DNA from: Crocinitomicaceae bacterium | GTDB lineage: Bacteria > Bacteroidota > Bacteroidia > Flavobacteriales_D > Crocinitomicaceae | Direction of reading: 5' to 3' | DNA: 64,000 bases | NCBI GenBank assembly: GCA_030830895.1 | Contig: JAURMC010000014.1 | Coordinates: 62,001-126,000, forward strand | Shown here: positions 51,492 through 60,606 of the stretch, in pieces | Layout of the letters: each line of letters starts with the position of its first letter | Numbering within the stretch: position 1 is the stretch's first letter | The notes under the pieces: generated by a model | The model's input: only the letters and a program-made list of their open reading frames with translations | What the model was told of the DNA's origin: nothing | Databases searched by the model: none | Program-made: the position numbers and the translations under genes

Positions 51492-52703
51492 TTATGCCAA
51501 TACTTCTTTTACTTTATCTGCAGCTTCTTGAAGCAATACTGCCGAATGCACATTCAATCCAGAATCATCGATTAATTTCTTTGCTTCCACCGCATTGGTT
51601 CCTTGTAAACGAACGATGATTGGAACTGGAATGTTTCCGATATTCTTGTACGCATCAACAATTCCTTGCGCCACCCTATCGCAACGTACAATTCCGCCAA
51701 AAATATTCACCAAAATGGCTTTCACATTGGGATCTTTCAAAATGATATGAAATGCTTTTTCTACTCGCTCCGCATTTGCTGTTCCACCAACGTCCAAGAA
51801 ATTCGCTGGATTTCCCCCGGACAATTTGATGATGTCCATGGTGGCCATCGCTAGACCTGCACCATTAACCATACACCCTACGTTTCCGTCTAACTTTACG
51901 AAATTCAACCCCGCTTCATCCGCTTCAACTTCTGTTGGATCCTCTTCGTTTTTATCGCGCATCGCGGCATAATCTGGATGGCGCATCAGGCCATTTCCGT
52001 CCAAAGTAACTTTGGCATCAACTGCAATGATTTTATTATCCGAGGTTTTGAATAATGGATTGATCTCAAACATGGCTGCGTCAATCCCCTCGTACGCCTT
52101 ATACAATGAAGCTACAAATTTGGTCATTTGCTTAAAAGCTTCACCGCTCAATCCCAAATTGAAAGCAATCTTACGCGTTTGAAATCCTTGCAATCCAACG
52201 CGTGGATCAATGAATTCTTTAAATATTTTATCTGGAGTATGTTCAGCTACATGTTCAATATCCATTCCACCCTCAGTAGAATAAATAATCACGTTACGTC
52301 CTTTTTCACGGTCCAACAGCACGGACATATAAAACTCTTGAGGCTCAGACTCACCAGGATAATAAACATCCTGAGCAATCAATACTTTATTCACCTTTTT
52401 ACCTTTACCATTAGTTTGTAGCGTAACTAAATGCCCGCCCAGAATACCTTTTACCTTCTCCTCTACTTCACCAATCCCTTTAGCGAGAACAACTCCACGA
52501 GATCCTGTTTCTTCAACCGTTCCTTTACCGCGACCTCCAGCGTGGATTTGTGCTTTAATGACATACCATCCTGTACCGGTTTGCTTGGTTAATTCTTCTG
52601 CAGCACCAACCGCATCGGCTAGATTATCAACAACAACACCTTCTTGAATGGCTACCCCGTAGCTTTTTAAAATCGCTTTTCCTTGGTATTCGTGTAAATT
52701 CAT
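51492..52703 (-). CDS. sucC: succinate-CoA ligase (ADP-forming), beta subunit
   Basis: SucC provides the ATP-grasp and CoA-succinate parts of the TCA-cycle enzyme that makes ATP from succinyl-CoA. Its 403 residues start with MNLHEYQGKAILKSYGV. Motifs are IKAQIHAGGRGKGT near 50 (nucleotide-binding), the ATP-grasp metal ligands in MFEINPLF and AVDAKVTLDGN, and the C-terminal VGCMVNGAGLAMATMDIIKLSGGNPANFLDVGG and NIFGGIVRCD, all canonical. The alpha subunit (sucD) is not in the window; in this group sucC and sucD are often apart. The upstream biotin carboxylase ends 45 nt before the sucC start, on the same strand, so shared transcription is possible. Confidence 0.96.
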   Translation of the reverse strand: MNLHEYQGKAILKSYGVAIQEGVVVDNLADAVGAAEELTKQTGTGWYVIKAQIHAGGRGKGTVEETGSRGVVLAKGIGEVEEKVKGILGGHLVTLQTNGKGKKVNKVLIAQDVYYPGESEPQEFYMSVLLDREKGRNVIIYSTEGGMDIEHVAEHTPDKIFKEFIDPRVGLQGFQTRKIAFNLGLSGEAFKQMTKFVASLYKAYEGIDAAMFEINPLFKTSDNKIIAVDAKVTLDGNGLMRHPDYAAMRDKNEEDPTEVEADEAGLNFVKLDGNVGCMVNGAGLAMATMDIIKLSGGNPANFLDVGGTANAERVEKAFHIILKDPNVKAILVNIFGGIVRCDRVAQGIVDAYKNIGNIPVPIIVRLQGTNAVEAKKLIDDSGLNVHSAVLLQEAADKVKEVLA

Positions 52704-52748
52704 ATACTAATTTGGTTGCGTAAAATTACTTATTTCTGTTAGACTGCG

Positions 52749-54236
52749 TTAGGATTGTAATTTATTTTTCCAACTGCTTGAAATTTCTCTTGAGGCAAAT
52801 TCTTTTTCCTTAAATGCCTTTATATCTTTCCAAATTTGGTCAATACTAAAGGTCAGGGCCCGGTGTTCCTCATCCATCGCCGTATTAACAACCCGTGGAT
52901 CAGAGAAATAATGCTTTATAAAGTTGGTATCAAAATCTCCAGAAATAAACGCCTCATGCTTCAATACATATTTCCCAAAATCTAGGGTGGTTTTAACTCC
53001 AGAAATCTGATAATCATCGATGGCTACTAAGCAACGTCGAATCGCATCTTGGCGCGTTTTTCCCCACACCACCAACTTGGCAATCATGGGGTCGTAGTAA
53101 ATTGGAATTTCCATTCCTTCCAAGAACGCATCATCAACCCGCACGGAACGTCCGGAAGGAATCCGATAGCGTTTAAGCGTACCAATATCCGGGATGAATC
53201 CGTTTAAGGTATCTTCTGCATACACCCGGATTTCAATGGCGTGGCCATTGATGCTTAATTCTTCCTGTAACTTTGGTAGCTTTTCGCCTCTCGCAACGCG
53301 GATTTGCCATTCTACTAAGTCTGTTCCGGTAATTTCTTCAGTAACCGGGTGCTCCACTTGAAGTCGCGTATTCATTTCTAAAAAATAGAAATTTAAGTCA
53401 GCATCCAATAAAAATTCAACCGTACCTGCGCCTGAATAATTACATGCCTTACATACTTTGACCGCGGCCTCTCCCATTTCTTTGCGCAATGCAGGGGTTA
53501 GTACAGCACTAGGCGCTTCTTCAATTACCTTTTGATGCCTACGTTGTATAGAACATTCCCGTTCAAACAAATAGACTACGTTACCATGGTTATCTGCGAA
53601 TACTTGAATCTCGATATGTCGAGGCTTGGTCACAAATTTTTCTATAAATACCGCATCATCACCAAAAGATGACCGGGCCTCACTTTGTGCAGTATGCATC
53701 TGTTCTTCGAAATCGGCTTCAGATTCCACTAATCTCATGCCTTTTCCACCTCCACCCGCGGAGGCTTTAATCAAAACTGGATAACCAATACTTGTGGCAA
53801 TTTTTTTTCCAAGTTCAACGCTTGAAACGGCTTCATCAACTCCCGGAACTAAAGGGACTTCAAAAGCTTTTACCGCTTGTTTGGCACTTAGCTTATCGCC
53901 CATGACCTCCATTGATTCTGGCGACGGCCCTATTAATGTGATTCCGGCTTCCTTTAGTTTTCTAGCAAAACCTGCATTTTCAGACAAAAAACCATAACCG
54001 GGATGCACGCCATCAACCCCCAACTCTTTGCACGCTTGAATGATCGCGTCCTGACGCAGATAAGATTCCGAAGAAGGACTTGCTCCCAAATACACTGATT
54101 CATCCGCCTCTAAGACATGGGGAGCAAAGCGATCTGCATCGCTGTACACTGCCACGCTTTTTATATCCATTTTCTTCAAGGTTCTTAACACCCTCCGTGC
54201 AATTTCACCTCGATTTGCTACTAAAACTTTATTCAT
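52749..54236 (-). CDS. accC: biotin carboxylase of acetyl-/propionyl-CoA carboxylase
   Basis: ATP-grasp enzyme that carboxylates the biotin of a carrier protein. It has 495 residues from ATG 54236 (MNKVLVANRGEIARRVLRT); the track start 54257 would add KKKK-rich residues and a longer overlap with tamB. Motifs are GYGFLSENAGFARKL near 80, the glycine-rich loop KASAGGGGKGM near 160, ERECSIQRRHQKVIEE near 230 and LEMNTRLQVEHPVTEEITG near 285. The length exceeds E. coli AccC by about 45 residues and there is no biotinyl domain, as in Bacteroidota acyl-CoA carboxylase alpha chains. Whether it serves acetyl- or propionyl-CoA is not decidable here. It overlaps the end of tamB by 8 nt. Confidence 0.92.
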   Translation of the reverse strand: MNKVLVANRGEIARRVLRTLKKMDIKSVAVYSDADRFAPHVLEADESVYLGASPSSESYLRQDAIIQACKELGVDGVHPGYGFLSENAGFARKLKEAGITLIGPSPESMEVMGDKLSAKQAVKAFEVPLVPGVDEAVSSVELGKKIATSIGYPVLIKASAGGGGKGMRLVESEADFEEQMHTAQSEARSSFGDDAVFIEKFVTKPRHIEIQVFADNHGNVVYLFERECSIQRRHQKVIEEAPSAVLTPALRKEMGEAAVKVCKACNYSGAGTVEFLLDADLNFYFLEMNTRLQVEHPVTEEITGTDLVEWQIRVARGEKLPKLQEELSINGHAIEIRVYAEDTLNGFIPDIGTLKRYRIPSGRSVRVDDAFLEGMEIPIYYDPMIAKLVVWGKTRQDAIRRCLVAIDDYQISGVKTTLDFGKYVLKHEAFISGDFDTNFIKHYFSDPRVVNTAMDEEHRALTFSIDQIWKDIKAFKEKEFASREISSSWKNKLQS

Positions 54237-57200
54237 TCTCTTCTTTTTTTTCCTCACTTGGCACCGGGTCGTTTGGGGCTGCGAGTGGCGGTAATTTTGT
54301 TTGACGTTTCTTCCGTTTGAATTTTACTACTTTATTTTCCTTTGACCTAAATACATCAATAAAAGATTGTAAGAGTAAAAAATCTTTTGAGTTATTAAAA
54401 TCTTCATGATATGAAAGTCCAGCACCTTGTGTAAAAGGTCCGGAATTTTCTTTAACTGTATTACTATTTGAACGATTGAACGCATTTATTCGAAAAGTAC
54501 CTGATTCATTAACCAAATATTCCACACTTACATCGCCAATCAAGCCTCCGTTTGTCGCAGAGGAGCCTGTAGTGTTCTGCACCCCAAAGCTTCCCGTAAC
54601 TAATAAGCGATCATTAACAAAGGATTTTTGTACTGAAGTAGACACATTATCCGCCCCTAAATCCATTTTAACTTGATAACTTTTAGACATTTGTGAAAGC
54701 GCTTGGTTTATTTGGCTCTCGAAAAGATCAAGCGCTGCGGATTCATTGGCGGAATTTGTCCCTTTGAGGGGTTGAAATTTACTGAACAGCATTAATGAAA
54801 AAAACTGACGATTGAGTTCATCTTTATCTTCGTTGATACGGTTGATTAGGGCTTTCCCAGATTCAGAAGCTTTGGGGGCAGAAACCTCGAAAGTAATGTT
54901 TGGTTTTATCAAGGTGCCCGTTAAATTCAATAGACATTTTGCATCTTGCTTTGCCAGGGATTGGTCAGTTTGTTCTGGTGTAAGCTCTAGCATATTTGCA
55001 TTTTTAACTTCGTAGGAAGTAAGCACTTTGAGGTCAGCATTATATACATCCCCTGACCAACTAATGGTTCCGTCAACAATTTCAAAGGGCTTTCGAGCAG
55101 GACCCATTGTGAAATTATATACACTTCCCGGCAAGATACTTAACCCACCATCCAAACGCATTTGATTAAACGCATCCAATTTTAAATTTAGTTTACCTTC
55201 TGTTTTTGCTTTGATTTCATCTTGCGTTTGTTCATTAAAAACTAGAAGCACCTCAGCATCTGAATTAATATCAAAAGTTAGATCCAAATCCACTCCAGTA
55301 AAATCAATTTTATGCTCTTGAAGGGGAACTAAATTACCATCGGATACAAACGTAATTATTGATTCTTCTTCTAATTCCGTGGTTCCATACATTGGAAAAA
55401 CCAGTTTAGTGCCTTTACGAGTTTGTACATTCACGGAAACATCCATTACTGTTCCATAACCCGAAATATTCGCGGTACCCCTTCCATAAGCTTTTCCATA
55501 ATACACATCGCCTTCTTTGTAGGTTGTATTTAACAACATAAACTTATCAATTTTACCGCTTGGGTTATTTTTCAATGAATGGTTATAATCTTCTTCAAAG
55601 TCAACATCCACGTTATAGTTAAACTTACTAAAATTGGAATGATAAACGGTACCGTCTATGCTCGCAATATTACCGTCAGCGTCGCGAATCGGGAGCTTAT
55701 TAATTATAAATCCATCTTGCTCAACTTTTATTTTCCCATTCATAGAGTAACGACAACCAAGTAATGTAAAATCTGCAGCGGCATCTTTTAGTTGTAATGA
55801 CCCAGAGAGCAAAGGAACATCTGGTGTTCCTTTTACATTAATGAATCCGTTGAGTTTCCCTTCAATGTGATCTAACACATCCGGATCCATAAAGGCATTG
55901 GTAAACGAAATATCCGTATTTTGAAAATCTAATTTTAAACTTAGGTTTTCATCCGAAACATTGGTTAAATAAGCACCCGAAAAATCCAAAGTTTTCAATC
56001 CCCTATATGCCAAGGTTCCCTTCAAGCCTATGGACGACAACGCATCATTATAACTGGCATCTATATGAATATCCCCCACCTCTTGGTTATCAATAAACAA
56101 CGAAGAAACATCCACATTCGAAGTGAGTGTAAGCGCGGAAAAAGGGTTGGCCAATCCGACAACTCCTGAAACCTTTCCTGCTAAATCAAGCTCTAAACTG
56201 AACATCTTGGACAAATCTGATAAATCTAAATTTGTTATGCTTAGGCCTAATACATCGTTTCTATTATCTGATAAGCACCCATCAACTTCTATGCGTTGGT
56301 TCTTTTGATCACTTTTTAACTTAAAAGTATTGGCTTGAATATGCTTGTCGTTCACTAACAAATCACTTCCCCCAGCCAAATTCCATTTGAAGCCATTTAT
56401 TGAAAATCTGGATTGTTCAAAAAGCAAATCAAAATCACTATTGGAAAGCATGGTGGTTTTCCATTTAATGCGAGAGTCATTTAAACGACCTGGATCCCAT
56501 CCCAAGCTAGAATTTAGTCTTCCGTCAATTCCCGTTGTTAAAAAACTCAAATCATGAAAAATCAATGAGTCGCCCACATCCATTTGATTAACTATTAAAT
56601 TAGCGGTAACCCCCGATGAATTAACGCGCTGTTGAAAATTGATCCCTTCAAACAGTAAACTATCATAGGAAATTCGATCCGAGGTGAGTTGCATTCCAAA
56701 AATATCCTGATCTGAATCAAACTTGACAATAAGCTCAGTTTTCGACGCAAGTTCCAACCCTGGCATAAACAAATTCGTAACTTCCTTTAGATTTTTGACC
56801 ACTAATTTTGCATCAATTTCATTATTCACCGATCCTCGAATTGGTCTTTCGGTTTTCACAAAGCTGGGTATGACACGAGAAATACCAAATAATATGTCAT
56901 CACGTATGGTATTTGGATTAATTTTTCCGTTAAAATCTAAATCTGCCAAAGGGCTACGTAGGGTTAATAATTCCTCATCGCTCGAATGATTAAAATCAAG
57001 GGATGCCGTTGGAATTTGGATTACTTTTCCGTCCTCTTTATAATTTAATTGATTCACTTTCAGCCCCCCCTTATACCGATCAAAAGCGGTACCTTGCATA
57101 TTAATCGTAATGGTACCAGATAAGCTGGTATTTTGTGATTCTGTAAATCCAAGTTGGCCCATATCTAGCTTTTCTATGGATAAAGTTGCCTTATAATCTG

Positions 57201-58773
57201 GTCTTCCATTTACATTGAAATCACCCTCAACAGCCAACTTGGCATGTGCATCATCTAAGTTTAATTTACCACTTAAAACCTCGCCATTTAATGCTATTTC
57301 TTTCATGGCCATCTTATGATACACATAACCTTGCGCTTCGAATTCACTGAAATATGCTGAACCATTCTTTAAATGGTAACCATCTTTTTGTAAATCAAAT
57401 GCCTTAAACTTTAATGTACCGTTAATCATTCCCACTTCAGAAACTCCAAGAATTTCTCCCAATTGCACATTATTCAATGCTAATGCGACACTATCGGGTC
57501 TCATATTTAATACACCTGTGTTGGATCGAAGCACATCCAACCTTATGGGAACACGCAAGTCTACACTGCCTTTATTTGTAAGTACGGAAAGCGGCTGCAG
57601 GAACAACAAGCCTTGTTTACCTTCTAAAATCATGTTTTTAAATCGTATTGTTCCCAAGCTACTAAGTTCCGTCCCTAAAGCCAACAACCTACCATTGGGT
57701 AGCTTTAACTTTCCCACTTCGGAAATGTCTATGGTTGCGTTTTTAATGCTTTCCCTTATCGGATAGGCTGCAAAATCAGAAAAATTTGGTAAATCGAAGT
57801 CACCTCTTAAAAAGGTATTTTTTCTTAGTCTTACCTCAAGGTTTTGAATTTTAAAATGATTAATCACGTTGTGTAAGGTTCCGCTTAATTTTATTTGCTC
57901 ATTCATTCCTTTCATTTCCGGAACAAAATATGCTACATCGGCCAAATTAATACTGCTTGGCTGTATTGCTATATTGAATTGAACCTTATTATTGAAATCT
58001 TTTAATGCCGAAGGATCCGAATAGGAATACGAAATTTCTGAAGCATGAATTTCTGAACGATTTAACTTAATAAAAACTTGACTTAATTTCAAGCCTGAAT
58101 CACTGATATTAACGTTGGCTTTTATGGCCTTGATCCAAAGTCCGGATTGATCTTTGGTATGAAAATCTACTAAATTAAATGCGGTAATCGGACCGTCGTT
58201 TATAAAATCAGAGCCCGTTAAGTTCACATGCTTAAGACTTATGTGATTAAAGTCTAGCCCTGACTTCATCCTTGGAATCCGAAAATCGTCATAGCGCAAC
58301 TTGGTATCTCTCAATGAAATTCTTTGCAATGAAACCTTAAATTTGGTATTTGAGGTACTTGGTTCATCGGAGGAAAAGTAATCCGAAATGAACTGAAAAT
58401 TCATGTTCCCGGTTGGGCTTTCTGCATATACCCACACCTCTCCTTTTTCTAAAATAAGCTCGTTAACATTTAAATGGTTTGATCCAAAATCTTTAATCAA
58501 AACCTCCAAACTGCGAATGGAAACCATTCGCTTCCCGGATAAATCATGAATCAAAACGTCTTCCAGATAAACTCGATTAAACGGCGTGATATCTACTTTC
58601 CCAATTTGAACCTTTGTTTTCCATTCATCAGAAAAATAAATCGTGGCTTGCTTTGCTAGAAAAGATTGAACCGTCGAGGTTCGGATTAAAAATGCAATCA
58701 GAATGCATGCAATCAAGACCCACTCAAAGAACACCCCTAAAGTTCTGCCAAGGATTTTAATTACTTTTGCCAT
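54229..58773 (-). CDS. tamB: TamB-family translocation/assembly module protein (DUF490)
   Basis: 1514-residue envelope protein. One N-terminal transmembrane helix (VLIACILIAFLIRTSTV) anchors a very long periplasmic region of repeated beta-strand pairs (for example GTIRFKNMILEGKQGLLFL and GTLKFKAFDL), the lipid-carrying groove fold of AsmA/TamB proteins. The conserved C-terminal DUF490 domain is present (LKLDAFNQMRLDGGLSILPG, GTISWSGDVYNADLKVL, LLNLTGTLIKPNITFEV), and the end is basic and proline-rich (KFKRKKRQTKLPPLAAP). TamB homologues move phospholipid and/or help assemble outer-membrane proteins. It is divergent from tsaD with only 24 nt between starts. Whether a TamA-like partner exists is not visible here. 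Confidence 0.92.
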   Translation of the reverse strand: MAKVIKILGRTLGVFFEWVLIACILIAFLIRTSTVQSFLAKQATIYFSDEWKTKVQIGKVDITPFNRVYLEDVLIHDLSGKRMVSIRSLEVLIKDFGSNHLNVNELILEKGEVWVYAESPTGNMNFQFISDYFSSDEPSTSNTKFKVSLQRISLRDTKLRYDDFRIPRMKSGLDFNHISLKHVNLTGSDFINDGPITAFNLVDFHTKDQSGLWIKAIKANVNISDSGLKLSQVFIKLNRSEIHASEISYSYSDPSALKDFNNKVQFNIAIQPSSINLADVAYFVPEMKGMNEQIKLSGTLHNVINHFKIQNLEVRLRKNTFLRGDFDLPNFSDFAAYPIRESIKNATIDISEVGKLKLPNGRLLALGTELSSLGTIRFKNMILEGKQGLLFLQPLSVLTNKGSVDLRVPIRLDVLRSNTGVLNMRPDSVALALNNVQLGEILGVSEVGMINGTLKFKAFDLQKDGYHLKNGSAYFSEFEAQGYVYHKMAMKEIALNGEVLSGKLNLDDAHAKLAVEGDFNVNGRPDYKATLSIEKLDMGQLGFTESQNTSLSGTITINMQGTAFDRYKGGLKVNQLNYKEDGKVIQIPTASLDFNHSSDEELLTLRSPLADLDFNGKINPNTIRDDILFGISRVIPSFVKTERPIRGSVNNEIDAKLVVKNLKEVTNLFMPGLELASKTELIVKFDSDQDIFGMQLTSDRISYDSLLFEGINFQQRVNSSGVTANLIVNQMDVGDSLIFHDLSFLTTGIDGRLNSSLGWDPGRLNDSRIKWKTTMLSNSDFDLLFEQSRFSINGFKWNLAGGSDLLVNDKHIQANTFKLKSDQKNQRIEVDGCLSDNRNDVLGLSITNLDLSDLSKMFSLELDLAGKVSGVVGLANPFSALTLTSNVDVSSLFIDNQEVGDIHIDASYNDALSSIGLKGTLAYRGLKTLDFSGAYLTNVSDENLSLKLDFQNTDISFTNAFMDPDVLDHIEGKLNGFINVKGTPDVPLLSGSLQLKDAAADFTLLGCRYSMNGKIKVEQDGFIINKLPIRDADGNIASIDGTVYHSNFSKFNYNVDVDFEEDYNHSLKNNPSGKIDKFMLLNTTYKEGDVYYGKAYGRGTANISGYGTVMDVSVNVQTRKGTKLVFPMYGTTELEEESIITFVSDGNLVPLQEHKIDFTGVDLDLTFDINSDAEVLLVFNEQTQDEIKAKTEGKLNLKLDAFNQMRLDGGLSILPGSVYNFTMGPARKPFEIVDGTISWSGDVYNADLKVLTSYEVKNANMLELTPEQTDQSLAKQDAKCLLNLTGTLIKPNITFEVSAPKASESGKALINRINEDKDELNRQFFSLMLFSKFQPLKGTNSANESAALDLFESQINQALSQMSKSYQVKMDLGADNVSTSVQKSFVNDRLLVTGSFGVQNTTGSSATNGGLIGDVSVEYLVNESGTFRINAFNRSNSNTVKENSGPFTQGAGLSYHEDFNNSKDFLLLQSFIDVFRSKENKVVKFKRKKRQTKLPPLAAPNDPVPSEEKKEENE
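58762..58769 (+). promoter_or_regulatory. candidate -7 promoter element of tsaD
   Basis: TACTTTTG matches TAnnTTTG. It lies inside the first codons of the divergent tamB, 28 nt before the tsaD TTG start. No convincing -33 was found. Confidence 0.35.
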
Positions 58774-58797
58774 TCGTTAACAAAATTAATCATTGCA

Positions 58798-59817
58798 TTG
58801 AATAATTCATTGATTTTAGGAATTGAATCGTCATGCGACGACACATCCGCTGCCGTTCTAAAAGGAACGCAAATTCTTGCAAACATTACACACACCCAGT
58901 TAGTCCATGAACAATATGGAGGGGTAGTACCTGAATTGGCCAGTAGAGCTCATATAGAGCACATTGTTCCTGTAGTACAACGAGCTATTGAAACAGCATC
59001 TATTTCGTTGAACGAAATTGATGCGATTGCCTTTACCCAAGGACCAGGTTTAATGGGATCCCTTGTGGTTGGAACTTCCTTTGCTAAAGGCCTCGCGTTG
59101 GCGATTAACAAACCATTGATTGGAGTACATCATATGAAGGCCCACATTCTGAGTCATTTCATTTCTCATGAAGGTATGTCTGCGCCAAGTTTTCCATATC
59201 TCTGTTTAACTGTGAGTGGCGGCCATACTCAAATTGTGATCGTGCATGACGCATTAAATATGGAAGTCATTGGTAAAACAATCGATGATGCAGCAGGTGA
59301 GGCATTTGATAAGGCGGCGAAAATGTTAGGATTACCCTATCCTGGAGGACCATTAATCGATAAACTGGCTGTAGAAGGTAATCCAAACGCATTTTGCTTT
59401 TCTGAACCTAACATTCCCGATTTAAACTTCAGTTTTAGTGGACTAAAAACATCCATTCTTTACTTTTTAAAAAAAGAAATTGCAAAAAATCCTGATTTCG
59501 TGGCTGTCAACTTAAAAGATCTGTGCGCTTCGATACAACACAGCATTACCGAAATTTTAATTAAAAAACTAAAAAAAGCTCAACTTCAAACTGGGATTAG
59601 ATGCATTGCTGTAAGTGGAGGGGTCTCTGTTAATAGCGCGATGCGGAAAAAACTTAACGCCTGGCACTTTGAACAACCGAGCATTTCTATTCATATCGCT
59701 CATCCTTCTTTTTGTACGGACAACGCGGCAATGATTGCAATCGCTGGTGCATTTTTGTATGACGCAGGAATTATCCATAACCAACAAATCACTGCGAATG
59801 CAAAATTGTCATGGTAA
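58798..59817 (+). CDS. tsaD: tRNA N6-adenosine threonylcarbamoyltransferase TsaD
   Basis: TsaD, with TsaB and TsaE, makes threonylcarbamoyladenosine at position 37 of ANN-reading tRNAs. Its 339 residues show the family signature GIESSCDDTSAAV near 8-20, the metal motif HHMKAH at 111-116, SGGHTQIV near 145, GEAFDKAAKMLGLPYPGGP near 170, VSGGVSVNSAMRKKL near 275, and the second metal region FCTDNAAMIAIAG near the end. The start codon is TTG 58798; it gives the usual 7-residue lead (MNNSLIL) and no ATG lies nearby in frame. It is the first gene of a plus-strand run to topB. Confidence 0.96.
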   Translation: MNNSLILGIESSCDDTSAAVLKGTQILANITHTQLVHEQYGGVVPELASRAHIEHIVPVVQRAIETASISLNEIDAIAFTQGPGLMGSLVVGTSFAKGLALAINKPLIGVHHMKAHILSHFISHEGMSAPSFPYLCLTVSGGHTQIVIVHDALNMEVIGKTIDDAAGEAFDKAAKMLGLPYPGGPLIDKLAVEGNPNAFCFSEPNIPDLNFSFSGLKTSILYFLKKEIAKNPDFVAVNLKDLCASIQHSITEILIKKLKKAQLQTGIRCIAVSGGVSVNSAMRKKLNAWHFEQPSISIHIAHPSFCTDNAAMIAIAGAFLYDAGIIHNQQITANAKLSW

Positions 59818-59868
59818 ATTAGGAATTTAAGAAAATTTTTATACCTTCATTGTAACAAACCTATTCGC

Positions 59869-60144
59869 ATGTTTCTAGAAATCCAAGAAATACAAAAGGA
59901 GCAAATTCCTTTGTGTACTTTCGAAAAAATGAGTGCCATAGAGCAAGATAGCAACTTATTATTAAAACTTCGAAACGCAATGATTTTAGGGAATAGGCAT
60001 AGAAGTAAAGTTTCTATTGTTTTTTGCGATGACGAGGGACTTAAAAAAGTAACGACCACCGTTTGGGCTGTTGGGGAAACTTTCATTACGCTTAAGGGCG
60101 GCGTTTGGATTCCTATTTCAAAAATTCTAGATATTATTATTTAA
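59869..60144 (+). CDS. small conserved cytoplasmic protein
   Basis: 91 residues, not named. The sequence has two parts: helical residues 1-45 (IQKEQIPLCTFEKMSAIEQ) and a small beta barrel-like part (SKVSIVFCDDEGLKKVTTTVWAVGETFITLKGGVWIPISKILDI). The TVWAV...LKGG...IP pattern resembles a small hypothetical family I recall as widespread in Bacteroidota. No signal peptide or cysteine motif is visible. It lies 51 nt after tsaD and 9 nt before the DsbD_N gene, all on the plus strand. Function unknown; adjacency to tsaD and the Dsb genes gives no clear hint. Confidence 0.75.
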   Translation: MFLEIQEIQKEQIPLCTFEKMSAIEQDSNLLLKLRNAMILGNRHRSKVSIVFCDDEGLKKVTTTVWAVGETFITLKGGVWIPISKILDIII

Positions 60145-60153
60145 CTTCGCGAC

Positions 60154-60600
60154 ATGCGTCGTGTTGTAAAACCTTTCCTTTTAGCATATGTTTTATTAAT
60201 TTTTTCTGTTCACCTCAATGCACAGAATCATGTTTCTTGGAATGCTTTCTGGGATAAAAAAAACGAAGAAGTTGTCATTATTGGTACCATTGAACCAACA
60301 TGGCACTTATATTCACCAAAAACAGATCCAGATTTGGGTCCAATCCCATTGCGTGTATCTTTTGAAAAAACAAAAGGATTAAAGCAAATTGGGAGTTTAG
60401 TATTTTTAACACCCGCTGTTGCTCATCAAGATGACAATTTTGGTGGAACTGTTTACATTTGGGAAAATAAGGTGGAGATGAGACAAAGATTCCGTATCAA
60501 AAAGGCAGGAGTCATCACGCTAACTTTAAATTATATGATTTGCGATGAAACAAAATGTATTCCACCCATTGATGTACCTTTAACAATTCGATTAAATTAA
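60154..60600 (+). CDS. stand-alone DsbD N-terminal-like (DsbD_N) periplasmic protein
   Basis: 148 residues with a signal peptide (KPFLLAYVLLIFSVHLNAQ). The mature part resembles DsbD-alpha, the periplasmic Ig-like domain that passes electrons from DsbD to target proteins: VSWNAFWDKKNEEVVIIGTIEPTWHLYS, then VYIWENKVEMRQRF and LNYMICDETKCIPP, in which the two cysteines sit as in DsbD-alpha. It is followed after 6 nt by full-length dsbD, which carries its own such domain, so this is an extra copy. It may act as a separate substrate-facing shuttle; that is inference. Confidence 0.85.
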   Translation: MRRVVKPFLLAYVLLIFSVHLNAQNHVSWNAFWDKKNEEVVIIGTIEPTWHLYSPKTDPDLGPIPLRVSFEKTKGLKQIGSLVFLTPAVAHQDDNFGGTVYIWENKVEMRQRFRIKKAGVITLTLNYMICDETKCIPPIDVPLTIRLN

Positions 60601-60606
60601 CCGCAC